64,000 nucleotides of DNA, taken from assembly GCF_001610975.1 (NCBI RefSeq), contig NZ_CP013342.1:496001-560000 (forward strand). The letters run 5' to 3'. Source of the DNA: Sphingopyxis terrae subsp. terrae NBRC 15098. GTDB taxonomy: Bacteria > Pseudomonadota > Alphaproteobacteria > Sphingomonadales > Sphingomonadaceae. Below are positions 1-8,256 of the stretch, one piece after another. The notes below the pieces were generated by a model. The model did no database searches and was not told the origin of the DNA. It saw only the letters and a list, made by a program, of their open reading frames with translations. How positions within the stretch are numbered: position 1 is the stretch's first letter; each line of letters begins with the position of its first letter. A program made the position numbers and the translations under genes.

Positions 1-2
1 TG

Positions 3-806
3 ATCGACGATGCCTGGACAAAAGCGAAGGAATTTTTCGCGCTCCCCGAAGCGGCGAAGCGGGCCTATCATATCGCGGGCGGCGGCGGCGCGCGCGGCTA
101 CACCCCTTTCGGCACCGAAATCGCGAAGGGCGCGAAGGAAGTCGACCTCAAGGAATTCTGGCATGTGGGCCGCGACCTGCCCGCCGGCCACCCGCTCGCC
201 GCGCAACAGCCGAACAATGTCTGGCCGGCCGAAGTCGCGGGTTTTCGCGAGATCTATGACCGACTGTTCGCCGAATTCGACCGCGTCGGCGGCAAGCTGC
301 TCTCCGGGATCGCGCGCTACCTTGGCCTCGCCCCCGATTTCTTCGACGACACGGTGAAGGACGGCAACAGTGTGATGCGCCTGCTGCATTACCCGCCCGT
401 CGAAGGCCCGGCGAAGGGCATCCGCGCCGAGGCGCATGAGGATATCAACACGATCACCCTGCTGCTCGGTGCCGAGGAAGCGGGCCTCGAAATCCTCGAC
501 AAGGATGGGAGCTGGCTTCCGGTATCGCCGCCCGCGGGCGCCATGGCGGTCAATGTCGGCGACATGTTGCAACGGCTGACCAACAACCGCCTGCCCTCGA
601 CCACGCACCGCGTGCGCAATCCCGACGCCGGCCGCGCCAGCGTTGCGCGCTATTCGATGCCCTTCTTCCTGCACTTCCGTTCGGACTATCCGATCGTGAC
701 GCTGGATAATTGCATCGATGCCGAGCATCCGAACCTGTATCCGACGCCGATCACCGCCGACGAATATCTGCAGGAACGGCTCCGCGAAATCGGGCTGAAG
801 AAATAG
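3..806 (+). CDS. 2-oxoglutarate/Fe(II)-dependent oxygenase, isopenicillin-N-synthase-like (5' end outside window)
   Basis: The open frame runs in from the window edge without a start, so only the C-terminal 267 residues are present. The double-stranded beta-helix core is visible: an HED motif (AHEDINTIT) supplies the HxD pair, a distal His sits in TTHRV, and RYSMPFF carries the RxS pair that binds 2-oxoglutarate in this family. These residues imply a soluble non-haem iron oxygenase of the IPNS/flavanone-hydroxylase type. Sphingomonad members of this family are usually annotated only as isopenicillin N synthase family oxygenases; the substrate cannot be told from sequence, and a role in beta-lactam synthesis is not implied. 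It converges on the M16 peptidase gene. Confidence 0.85.
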   Translation: MDDAWTKAKEFFALPEAAKRAYHIAGGGGARGYTPFGTEIAKGAKEVDLKEFWHVGRDLPAGHPLAAQQPNNVWPAEVAGFREIYDRLFAEFDRVGGKLLSGIARYLGLAPDFFDDTVKDGNSVMRLLHYPPVEGPAKGIRAEAHEDINTITLLLGAEEAGLEILDKDGSWLPVSPPAGAMAVNVGDMLQRLTNNRLPSTTHRVRNPDAGRASVARYSMPFFLHFRSDYPIVTLDNCIDAEHPNLYPTPITADEYLQERLREIGLKK

Positions 807-815
807 AACCGGGCC

Positions 816-840
816 GCGGCCGCCCCGTGGGGCCGGCCGC
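816..840. terminator. GC-rich hairpin between convergent genes
   Basis: An inverted repeat (GCGGCCGCCCC against GGGGCCGGCCGC, one bulged C) fills the 42-bp gap between the oxygenase stop and the M16 peptidase stop. There is no T-run, so it is at best a weak or bidirectional terminator. Confidence 0.4.
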
Positions 841-848
841 GCGTCTCG

Positions 849-3746
849 CTATTTTCCGGCCTTGTCGCTGATCGCCCGGATCACTAGCGCCTTGTCGTCG
901 ACAAGATAGCGCTTGGCGAGCGCTTCAAGCTCGGCCGGCGTCGCAGCCTCGACTGCCGCGATGCCGTTGCGGCTGCGGTCGAGCCGGTCGGCGCGGCTCG
1001 TCGCCTCGGCGACATAGGCCAGCCAATAGGCATTTTCGCGCCGCGCCTTGGTCATCGCCTCGACCAGCGGCTTGCGCGCGCGGTCGAGCGTGTCGGCATC
1101 GACGGGTTTGTCGCGCAATTCCTTGGCGATCGCGAAGATCGCGGCGCGCGTCGTCGCCAAATCCTTGTAGTCGACATTGCTTGCGGCGACGAGCCAGCCA
1201 TAGCCCGGATATTCGTCCGACAGGCTGGCTCCCGCCGACGGGCTGTAGGTTTCGCCCAGCTTTTCGCGCAGTTCGTCGGTGAGCATGAGCTGCATCACGC
1301 GCGACAGCAGGTTGAGGCGCATCGCCTCGGTCAGGTCGCTGTCGTCGCGCGCCGGCCAATAGACGCGCAGTTCGGCCTGGTCGGCCGGCCCCTTGTGGAT
1401 CAGCGTGCGCTCGCTGTGATCGACCGGATAGTCGCGCTTGCGCGCGTCGCTGTGCGGATCGAACGCCGCGCGGCGTTCGGGCAGCGCGCCGAAGGTCGCC
1501 GCAATCGCGTCGATCGCCGCCTGTTCGTCGATATCGCCGACGACGCCGATCTCGATCGCGCCATGATCAAAGCTGTCGGCGACCGCCGCTTTCAATTTGC
1601 TCCAGTCGAGTGCCATCATCGTCGCAAGCGGCGGCGTCTCCTCGCGCGGGTCGCCATTGGCAAGGATGCCGGCGCTGTCGCGCGCCATCACCGCGCCCGG
1701 CGTCGCATCATTGGCGGCATATTGCTGCGGCAGATAGCGACGGATCAGCGCGAGCCCGTCGGCGCGGTAGCCGGGGTGCGTCAGATAAGCCGCCATCAGT
1801 TCGGCCTGCGCCGCGAAATCGTCGGGCGAGGTGACCGCTTTGCCCCCAAAGGCATCGGTATCGACGCCGAAGCTGGGGCTGACCGTCTTGCCCGCAAAAA
1901 TGGTGCGCAGATCGTCGAGGCTATGCGCCTCGAGCCCGCCGAGGCTGATCGATCCCGCAAGCGCGACCTTGGTCGGGTCGTCGCGCGTCGCGAGCAGCGT
2001 CCCCCCGTCGACGCGCACCGACAGATAGACCTTGTCCTTCTGGAAATCGGTCTTCTTGATGTTGAGCATCACATTGTTGGCGAAGCGGATGCGCCGGATG
2101 CCGAGGTCGTCGATGCGATCATCGCTGACGACCGTGCCGGGCGTGCCGAAATTGTCATAGGCAAAGGCCGCGCTCCGTGCCTGCGCCGGGGGCGTCACCG
2201 CGACCGCGCGCGCCGTGTCGAGCGCGGCAAGGATCGCCTTGTCGCCGCCCTCGACGGGCGTCTTGGCAGTGACGCGCGCGAGCGGCGGGCTGAAGCCCTC
2301 CATCCGATTGCGGAAGGCCGCACTCACCGCATCGGCCGACAGCTGCGGCGCGACGGCATCGAACAGCGCCTGCGAGGTTTCGGGACGCACGACGACATAA
2401 TCGCCGTCGGACGCGTCGACCAGCACATCGGCGAGCGCGTCGCTCCGCCGGGTCGTCACGCCGGCGACGGCATTCTTGAGCGCGGTGCGCCGATTGGCGA
2501 TCTGTTCGTTGACCTCGGCCTGGGTGAAGCCGAACTGGACGGCGCGGCGCAGCTCGCGCTCGATCAGGCCGAGTGCCTCCGTCCACGCCCCTTCCTTGGC
2601 GATCGCCCCGACCGTAACCTGATCGAAGACCTTCCACCCGTCGGCTTCACTGAAATAGCCCGCGAGGATCGGAGAATTCTCGTCGAGCGCAATCTTGGCT
2701 AGCCGGCGGCTCAGGATCGCTTCGCCGATATCTTCGGCTAGCTTGCGCGCGCGCTTCGCCTTGGTGTCGGCTTGCTGCACCCAGGGTTTGAAGCTGGCGA
2801 TCGTCACCGAATCCTGGATCGCCGGATCGACGAAGGATTCGGCGGCGACAGGGCGCTTGAAATCGAGCGTCCCGATGTCGGGATCAGCACCAGCCGGTCC
2901 GCGGCCCTGCCAGTCGGCGAAGCGCGCCTTGATCTTCGCCTCGACCGCGGCGGGATCGAAATCGCCGACCATCACCAGCGTCGCCCGTTCGGGCCGGTAA
3001 TAGCGATCGTAAAGGTCGCGCAGGCGCGATGCGGGGGCGGTACGGATCACCTCTTCGGTACCGATCGGCATCCGGTTCGCGACCGTCATCCCCTTCATCT
3101 GGAAACCGAGCTGATCGACGATGTTGCGCAGCTGATAGGTATCCCGCGCGCGGCGCTCCGACAGGATGACACCGCGTTCGCGGTCGACCGCGGCGGGGTC
3201 GATCGTCAGTTCGCTCGCGGTTTCCCGCATCAGCATCAGCCCGGTGTCGATCAGATCGTCCGACGCGTTGGGCAGATCGAGCTGGTAGACCGTCTGATCG
3301 AAGCCGGTCGAGGCGTTGGTATCGGCCCCAAAGGCCAGCCCCTTCCTTTCGAGCAGCTTGATCATCTCACCCTCGGGCACATGGGTCGAGCCGTTGAACG
3401 CCATATGCTCGATGAAATGCGCCAGCCCGCGCTGATCCTCGGCTTCGGCAAAGCTGCCGACGTCGAAACGCATGCGCAGGACGACGCTGTCCTTCGGGGT
3501 GCTGTTCTTCAACAGCGCATATTTCATCCCGTTGGGAAGAACGCCGAAGACGATATTTGAATCGACGGGCACATCGCTGGCCGCGAAATTCCAGGCCTTG
3601 GCCGCGGCGGTCTGCGGATTGACCGGAACGACCTGCGCTGCGGCGGGGGCGGCGGCGGGTTTCGCGAGAACCGGCGATATGCTGACGGCGATAAGGGCAA
3701 GGGGCGAGAGCGCGGTCGAGATGCGCCAGAAAATGGTCCGCTTCAT
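849..3746 (-). CDS. M16 family (insulinase-like) zinc metallopeptidase, secreted
   Basis: A 965-residue protein starting MKRTIFWRIS with a Sec signal peptide ending near residue 29 (SPVLA-KP). The inverted zinc motif HxxEH is intact (HFIEHMAFNG, H110/E113/H114), and a downstream ERGVILSE supplies the third ligand Glu. The length fits a double M16 chain, an active N-terminal half and a C-terminal half without the motif. Such periplasmic enzymes degrade peptides. The open frame extends 132 codons upstream, but that part overlaps the GGDEF gene in another frame and has no protein character, so I place the start at the ATG before the signal peptide. A perfect palindrome lies just upstream at 3758-3781. 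Transcribed after the GGDEF gene, 43 bp away. Confidence 0.93.
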   Translation of the reverse strand: MKRTIFWRISTALSPLALIAVSISPVLAKPAAAPAAAQVVPVNPQTAAAKAWNFAASDVPVDSNIVFGVLPNGMKYALLKNSTPKDSVVLRMRFDVGSFAEAEDQRGLAHFIEHMAFNGSTHVPEGEMIKLLERKGLAFGADTNASTGFDQTVYQLDLPNASDDLIDTGLMLMRETASELTIDPAAVDRERGVILSERRARDTYQLRNIVDQLGFQMKGMTVANRMPIGTEEVIRTAPASRLRDLYDRYYRPERATLVMVGDFDPAAVEAKIKARFADWQGRGPAGADPDIGTLDFKRPVAAESFVDPAIQDSVTIASFKPWVQQADTKAKRARKLAEDIGEAILSRRLAKIALDENSPILAGYFSEADGWKVFDQVTVGAIAKEGAWTEALGLIERELRRAVQFGFTQAEVNEQIANRRTALKNAVAGVTTRRSDALADVLVDASDGDYVVVRPETSQALFDAVAPQLSADAVSAAFRNRMEGFSPPLARVTAKTPVEGGDKAILAALDTARAVAVTPPAQARSAAFAYDNFGTPGTVVSDDRIDDLGIRRIRFANNVMLNIKKTDFQKDKVYLSVRVDGGTLLATRDDPTKVALAGSISLGGLEAHSLDDLRTIFAGKTVSPSFGVDTDAFGGKAVTSPDDFAAQAELMAAYLTHPGYRADGLALIRRYLPQQYAANDATPGAVMARDSAGILANGDPREETPPLATMMALDWSKLKAAVADSFDHGAIEIGVVGDIDEQAAIDAIAATFGALPERRAAFDPHSDARKRDYPVDHSERTLIHKGPADQAELRVYWPARDDSDLTEAMRLNLLSRVMQLMLTDELREKLGETYSPSAGASLSDEYPGYGWLVAASNVDYKDLATTRAAIFAIAKELRDKPVDADTLDRARKPLVEAMTKARRENAYWLAYVAEATSRADRLDRSRNGIAAVEAATPAELEALAKRYLVDDKALVIRAISDKAGK

Positions 3747-3757
3747 GGCGACCGGTC

Positions 3758-3781
3758 TGACCGCCCCATATGGGGCGGTCA
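3758..3781. promoter_or_regulatory. Perfect 24-bp palindrome upstream of the M16 peptidase gene
   Basis: Twelve bases (TGACCGCCCCAT) are followed directly by their exact reverse complement. It occupies most of the gap between the GGDEF stop and the M16 start, ending 12 bp before the ATG. It could be an operator or, in RNA, a hairpin that separates the two genes or limits translation. No T-run follows it. Confidence 0.5.
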
Positions 3782-3789
3782 AGCCCGCA

Positions 3790-4935
3790 TCAGCTTGCGA
3801 TGCCGATGCTTTCGACCGGCGACATGTCGGGTCGACCAGCCGCCTTTGCTGCATAGAGGGCGCGGTCGGCGGTGTCGAAAAGCCGGCGCGCGCTGCCACC
3901 GTCGCCGGGCCAGTTGGCGACGCCGACGCTCGCGCCGACGCGCAATGGCTGGCCGCCGATGCGGTAGGGCGCGACGAGCGCGGCGAGCAGATGATCGGCA
4001 AGCGCGGTGGCAAGCAGCGGTGAACGGCGCGGCACCAGAATGGCGAATTCGTCACCCCCCTGCCGCGCGACCAGCGCATGATCGCCGCACGCCCGGCGCA
4101 GCCGCGCCGCGACTTCGCACAGCAATTGATCGCCGGCGGCATGGCCGTGCCGGTCGTTCACCGGCTTGAAGCCGTCGAGATCGAGCAGCGCGATCGCGAA
4201 TATCTCGCCATCCGCCGCGCGCGCGATTTCTTCCTCCAGCCTCAGGTCGAACGCACGCCGGTTGGGCAGCCCGGTCAGCGCGTCGCTATGCGCCAGATCG
4301 CGCATCTGCCGCTGCAATTCCAGCAGGTCGACAAGCTGGCCATGCTGCTGAAGGATCATGCGCACCAGGAACATCGTCGCGACGACCAGGCTGGTGCCCG
4401 CCGCAATCTCGGGCGCGTGGCCGGAGGTCAGCATCAGATAGGCGATCGGCACCATCCCGATGCCCAGATTGAGCAGCGCTGCAAAGCGCGTCGATGACAG
4501 GCAATAGGCGGTCGCCAGCGACCCCATCGCCATGATCATCGCATAATAGCTGTGATTTTCGGGCGGCGCGGCGAGCCAGTTGACCACCGTCCAGCTGCTG
4601 CACATCGCGCCCATCGTGCCCGACACCCACGCTGCCTCGACGATCACCCGCCGCGCGCGCCGCGGGCTCATGCGCCGGCCACGATAATGCATCTGCGCAG
4701 CGAAGCCGAGCAGGCACACCGCCGCCAGAACGACCGGAAAGCCGATCCGGATGATCGGATGGACGCTCGGCATGCCGCCATAGATGGCGGTCGGCGTCGT
4801 CGCCGCGAGCATCAGAAAAAGCATCGGGGTCAGCGTCTCGATACGATTGGCGCGCAGAATCGCGACATCGTCCCGGATCGCGTCCGGCAATGGCGGAAAA
4901 AAGCGCCGCCGCATCCATGCTATAACCCCCGTCAT
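3790..4935 (-). CDS. Membrane-anchored diguanylate cyclase (GGDEF)
   Basis: A 381-residue protein with about five to six hydrophobic segments between residues 35 and 195, then a GGDEF domain (about 205-375). The active-site loop is an intact GGDEF at 293-297 (ARQGGDEFAIL), preceded by DALTGLPNRR and LDLDGFKPVND, all expected in an active cyclase making c-di-GMP from two GTP. The RxxD inhibitory site that normally lies five residues before GGDEF is absent (GDHA there), so product inhibition at that site is not expected. No EAL domain. Start: ATG at 4935; a second ATG at 4914 is also possible because the ribosome-binding site is poor. Transcribed divergently from the lipoxygenase gene. Confidence 0.92.
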   Translation of the reverse strand: MTGVIAWMRRRFFPPLPDAIRDDVAILRANRIETLTPMLFLMLAATTPTAIYGGMPSVHPIIRIGFPVVLAAVCLLGFAAQMHYRGRRMSPRRARRVIVEAAWVSGTMGAMCSSWTVVNWLAAPPENHSYYAMIMAMGSLATAYCLSSTRFAALLNLGIGMVPIAYLMLTSGHAPEIAAGTSLVVATMFLVRMILQQHGQLVDLLELQRQMRDLAHSDALTGLPNRRAFDLRLEEEIARAADGEIFAIALLDLDGFKPVNDRHGHAAGDQLLCEVAARLRRACGDHALVARQGGDEFAILVPRRSPLLATALADHLLAALVAPYRIGGQPLRVGASVGVANWPGDGGSARRLFDTADRALYAAKAAGRPDMSPVESIGIAS

Positions 4936-5090
4936 TCCGGCTGGGTATCAAGCGGGAGTAAAGCATGCGTTAAACAAAGGAAGGATTGTTTTTCATCGCC
5001 CTAACCGGGCCGCCCCCTCCCTGCGGCATGCCAAAAATTAACCATGTTCTGCGATCCCTCGCGCCGCGTTCATGTCGCAGGAGCTTTCGC

Positions 5091-7085
5091 ATGTCCTTCC
5101 CTTCGCCCGATTTCACCGCCCCCAGCCAGATCGACGGCGCAATCCTTCCGCCCGCCGCACCCAGTCTGCCGCAGCAGGACACGCCGGCGGAGCAGGCCGC
5201 GCGTGCCGCGCAACTCGCTGCGACGCGGCAGGTCTATATGTGGACGACCGACGAGCCGTCGCTTCCCGGCGTTCCGCTCGCGACCGATGTGCCCAAACAG
5301 GATATGCCGACGATCGCCTGGTTCGCGATCCTGATCGGCGTCGGGCTGGCGATCGTGCGCAATGCACTCGCGGTGAAGCTGGACGGCGTCGACAAGGGCG
5401 AACTCGATACCCCGCGCAGCACCTATGAAGCCGCGCTGGCCGAATGCGACGCGATCGAGCTGTCGACCGCGCGCATCGCGGCGGGCCATGCGATGAAGGA
5501 TGGCACGTCGCTCCTCGGCCATTTCGTCGATGAGGTCGAACATGTCGTGGCCGCGGTCGAAGCCGACACGCAGCTTGCGAAGCTGGAGGCGCATCGCCAG
5601 CGGATCGAAGCGCTGATCAAGGTCAGCGCGGCCGAAGTGGCGGGCCTCGGGGGAAGCGCGCCGCGCAGTCTCGACGCTTATCGCGCCCTGTTCCGGACGC
5701 TGCCCGTTCCCGGTGTCGCCTATGATTTTCAGGACGATGCCTGTTTCGCGCGGCTGCGCGTTCAGGGACCGAACAATATGCTGATCGCCGCGGCGGGCGA
5801 CGCGCTCCCGACCAATTTCCCGCTCAGCCCCGCGCGCTATGCCGCGGTGGTCAATGGCGACACGCTGGACGCCGCGCTTGCCGAGCGCCGGCTGTTCCTG
5901 CTCGACTATGCCGAACTCGCAGTGCTGACGCCGGGCACCTACGGCAGCCTTGCCAAATATGTCTGGCAGCCGATTGCGCTGTTCGCGGTGCCGCCGGGCG
6001 GATCGGCACTCGTTCCGGTCGCGATCCAGTGCGGGCAGGATCCCGCGCTGCATCCGATCTTCACGCCCTCGGCCGCCGCCGATGCGCAATGGGGCTGGGA
6101 GATGGCGAAGCTGGTCGTTCAGGTCGCCGACGGCAATTATCACGAACTCTTCACGCATCTGGCGCGCACTCATCTGGTGATCGAGGCTTTCGCGGTCGCC
6201 ACGCACCGCCATCTGGCCCAGGCGCATCCGCTATGGGCGCTGCTCGTTCCGCATTTCGAAGGGACGCTGTTCATCAACGATCAGGCCGCGACCTCGCTGA
6301 TCGCCGCGAACGGGCCGATCGACCATATTTTCGCAGGCACCATCGCATCGAGCCAGGCCGCGGCGGCCGACGACCGACTGGCCTTCGACTTTTACGGCAA
6401 GATGCTGCCAGCCGATCTGGCCGCACGCGGCGTCGGGACCGGATCGACGCTCGCCGACTATCCTTATCGCGACGACGCGCTGCTGGTGTGGAATGCGATC
6501 CGCGAATGGGCGCGCCAATATGTCTGGCTCTATTATACCGACGATAACGCGGTTGTCGGCGACACCGAACTCGCCGCCTGGGCCGACAGCCTGGCCGGCG
6601 AAGCGCGGATCAGCGGCTTCGGCCCGATCGCAACGCGCGACCAGCTTGCCGATGTCTGCACGATGGTGATGTTCACCGCGAGCGCGCAGCATGCCGCGGT
6701 GAATTTCCCGCAAAAGGACATCATGGCCTTTGCGCCCGCCGTCACCGGTGCGGCGTGGCAGGCGGCACCCGACCGCGAGCGCGGACTGGACAAGCCGGGC
6801 TGGCTCGCGATGATGCCACCGATGGCGCTGGCGCTCGAACAGCTCAACGTGCTCGAACTCCTGGGTTCGGTGCATTACCGCCCGCTCGGCGACTATCGCA
6901 GCAACAGCTTCCCCTACCCGCCCTGGTTCCAGGACCCGCGCGTCACCGCGCCCGAGGGGCCGCTCGCGTGGTTCAAGGGGGCGCTGGCCAATGTCGAAAC
7001 CGCGATCGCCGCGCGGAACGCGCAGCGGCGGCAGCCCTATCCCTATCTGCAACCCAGCCTAATTCCGACGAGCATCAATATCTGA
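5091..7085 (+). CDS. Lipoxygenase (iron-dependent fatty-acid dioxygenase)
   Basis: A 664-residue protein with all five lipoxygenase iron ligands: H356 and H361 (FTHLARTH, the H-x4-H pair), H534 and N538 (QHAAVN) and the C-terminal isoleucine I664 (PTSINI). The surrounding WEMAKLVVQVADGNYHELF and YRDDALLVWNAI blocks match eukaryotic lipoxygenases closely. It should insert O2 into polyunsaturated fatty acids; position and stereochemistry are not settled here. There is no plant PLAT domain, and a hydrophobic stretch near residues 68-82 may associate with membrane. Start ATG 5091 follows AGGAG at good spacing; the frame is open further upstream but without support. No fatty-acid operon partners are adjacent. 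Bacterial lipoxygenases are sporadic; I recall a characterised 9R enzyme from Sphingopyxis macrogoltabida. Confidence 0.95.
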   Translation: MSFPSPDFTAPSQIDGAILPPAAPSLPQQDTPAEQAARAAQLAATRQVYMWTTDEPSLPGVPLATDVPKQDMPTIAWFAILIGVGLAIVRNALAVKLDGVDKGELDTPRSTYEAALAECDAIELSTARIAAGHAMKDGTSLLGHFVDEVEHVVAAVEADTQLAKLEAHRQRIEALIKVSAAEVAGLGGSAPRSLDAYRALFRTLPVPGVAYDFQDDACFARLRVQGPNNMLIAAAGDALPTNFPLSPARYAAVVNGDTLDAALAERRLFLLDYAELAVLTPGTYGSLAKYVWQPIALFAVPPGGSALVPVAIQCGQDPALHPIFTPSAAADAQWGWEMAKLVVQVADGNYHELFTHLARTHLVIEAFAVATHRHLAQAHPLWALLVPHFEGTLFINDQAATSLIAANGPIDHIFAGTIASSQAAAADDRLAFDFYGKMLPADLAARGVGTGSTLADYPYRDDALLVWNAIREWARQYVWLYYTDDNAVVGDTELAAWADSLAGEARISGFGPIATRDQLADVCTMVMFTASAQHAAVNFPQKDIMAFAPAVTGAAWQAAPDRERGLDKPGWLAMMPPMALALEQLNVLELLGSVHYRPLGDYRSNSFPYPPWFQDPRVTAPEGPLAWFKGALANVETAIAARNAQRRQPYPYLQPSLIPTSINI

Positions 7086-7108
7086 GGCAGCGTCAACGAC
7101 AAAACTTC

Positions 7109-7180
7109 GTCATGGCGAGCCCGGCAAGGCCGGGTGAAGCAATCCAGAGCGGTTTACGCGCGCTCTGGATTGCCGCGTCG
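7109..7180. repeat. Dispersed palindromic repeat, copy 1
   Basis: Begins cgtcatggcgagc and contains a perfect 12-bp inverted repeat, GCAATCCAGAGC (7139-7150) and GCTCTGGATTGC (7162-7173), around an 11-nt loop. The copy at 61061-61120 matches it over most of its length, including the loop (ggtttacgc / ggcttacgc). It lies between the convergent lipoxygenase and purC genes. The gap 7086-7242 holds nothing else that I recognise. Confidence 0.75.
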
Positions 7181-7242
7181 CCCTCGGCTTTTCGCTATGG
7201 TGCCGCTGTAAACGCTCAGGCGCGCGCGGAGTCGGGGCGGCC

Positions 7243-8022
7243 TTAGCTGCCCTTCTTCTTGCGGTGCGTTTCGAGGTCGAGCACCGCATTGTCGCCGCCT
7301 TCGGGCATCAGGCCAAGGCGCCGCGCAACTTCCTGATAGGCTTCGACTTCGCCGCCGAGGTCGCGGCGGAAGCGATCCTTGTCGAGCTTTTCATTGGTGT
7401 TCATGTCCCACAGGCGGCAGCCGTCGGGGCTGATTTCGTCGGCCAGGATGATGCGGCTGTAATCGCCGTCGTAGAGCCGTCCGAATTCGAGCTTGAAGTC
7501 GACGAGGCGGATGCCGACCGCCGCGAACATGCCGCTCATGAAATCATTGATGCGGATCGCCATGTCCTGAATGTCGTGCAGTTCGTCCTGGCTGCACCAG
7601 TTGAAGCAGGCGATATGTTCTTCGGCGACCAGCGGATCGCCAAGCGCATCGTCCTTGTAGCAATATTCGATCAGCGTGCGCGGCAGCGGTGTTCCTTCCT
7701 CCAGCCCGAGGCGCTTCGACAGCGTGCCCGCCGCGACATTGCGCACGATCACCTCGATCGGGACGATCTCGACTTGACGGATCAGCTGTTCGCGCATGTT
7801 GAGGCGGCGGATGAAGTGCGTCGGCACGCCGATATTGCCGAGCAGCGTGAAGACATGCTCCGAAATCCGGTTGTTGAGCACGCCCTTGCCGTTGATCGTG
7901 CCGCGCTTTTGCGCGTTGAACGCGGTCGCATCATCCTTGAAATACTGGATCAGCGTGCCCGGTTCGGGGCCTTCGTAAAGGATTTTCGCTTTGCCTTCGT
8001 AGATCTGGCGGCGACGGGCCAT
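7243..8022 (-). CDS. purC: Phosphoribosylaminoimidazole-succinocarboxamide synthase (SAICAR synthetase)
   Basis: A 259-residue cytosolic enzyme, the usual length for PurC. It ligates aspartate to CAIR using ATP in de novo purine synthesis. The N-terminus [16 protein letters not shown] carries the nucleotide-binding hairpin, and the family signatures [13 protein letters not shown] and [10 protein letters not shown] are intact. I start at the ATG at 8022 ([11 protein letters not shown]), the canonical N-terminus; the frame is open nine codons further but without support. It stands alone, convergent with the lipoxygenase gene and divergent from the crotonase gene. Confidence 0.97.
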   Translation of the reverse strand: MARRRQIYEGKAKILYEGPEPGTLIQYFKDDATAFNAQKRGTINGKGVLNNRISEHVFTLLGNIGVPTHFIRRLNMREQLIRQVEIVPIEVIVRNVAAGTLSKRLGLEEGTPLPRTLIEYCYKDDALGDPLVAEEHIACFNWCSQDELHDIQDMAIRINDFMSGMFAAVGIRLVDFKLEFGRLYDGDYSRIILADEISPDGCRLWDMNTNEKLDKDRFRRDLGGEVEAYQEVARRLGLMPEGGDNAVLDLETHRKKKGS

Positions 8023-8175
8023 GGCGCAAACACTTTCTGCCGGAACCAAAAGAATGACCCCGGCGAAAGCGACTCAGACAGAGCCGCGGCGCCGGGGCGA
8101 TGGCGGCCCTATAGCGGCAAAGTGACGGCGCGTCACCCGTCCGTGTCGCGGGCCGGCCAAGCCTAAAACCGCATC

Positions 8176-8205
8176 TTTACGCTTACGTCCACGTAAACTT
8201 ATGCT
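8176..8205 (+). promoter_or_regulatory. MerR-type promoter/operator upstream of the crotonase gene
   Basis: A perfect inverted repeat TTACGTccACGTAA (8183-8196) lies between a possible -35 TTTACG (8176-8181) and -10 TATGCT (8200-8205), with 18 bp between them. A dyad centred in a long spacer is the layout of MerR-family operators, and the ACGT-N2-ACGT core resembles sites described for LiuR-type regulators of acyl-CoA genes. The regulator is not in this window. A related palindrome lies at 44287-44304. Confidence 0.55.
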
Positions 8206-8256
8206 TGCACTCGCACGCCGCGCTTGCGACGCTGGGGCGAAGCAAGGGAGAGAGCC

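Noticed and set aside
849..4142. Open frame extending the M16 peptidase by 132 codons
   Set aside because: The extension overlaps the GGDEF gene in another frame, crosses the palindrome and would place the signal peptide internally.
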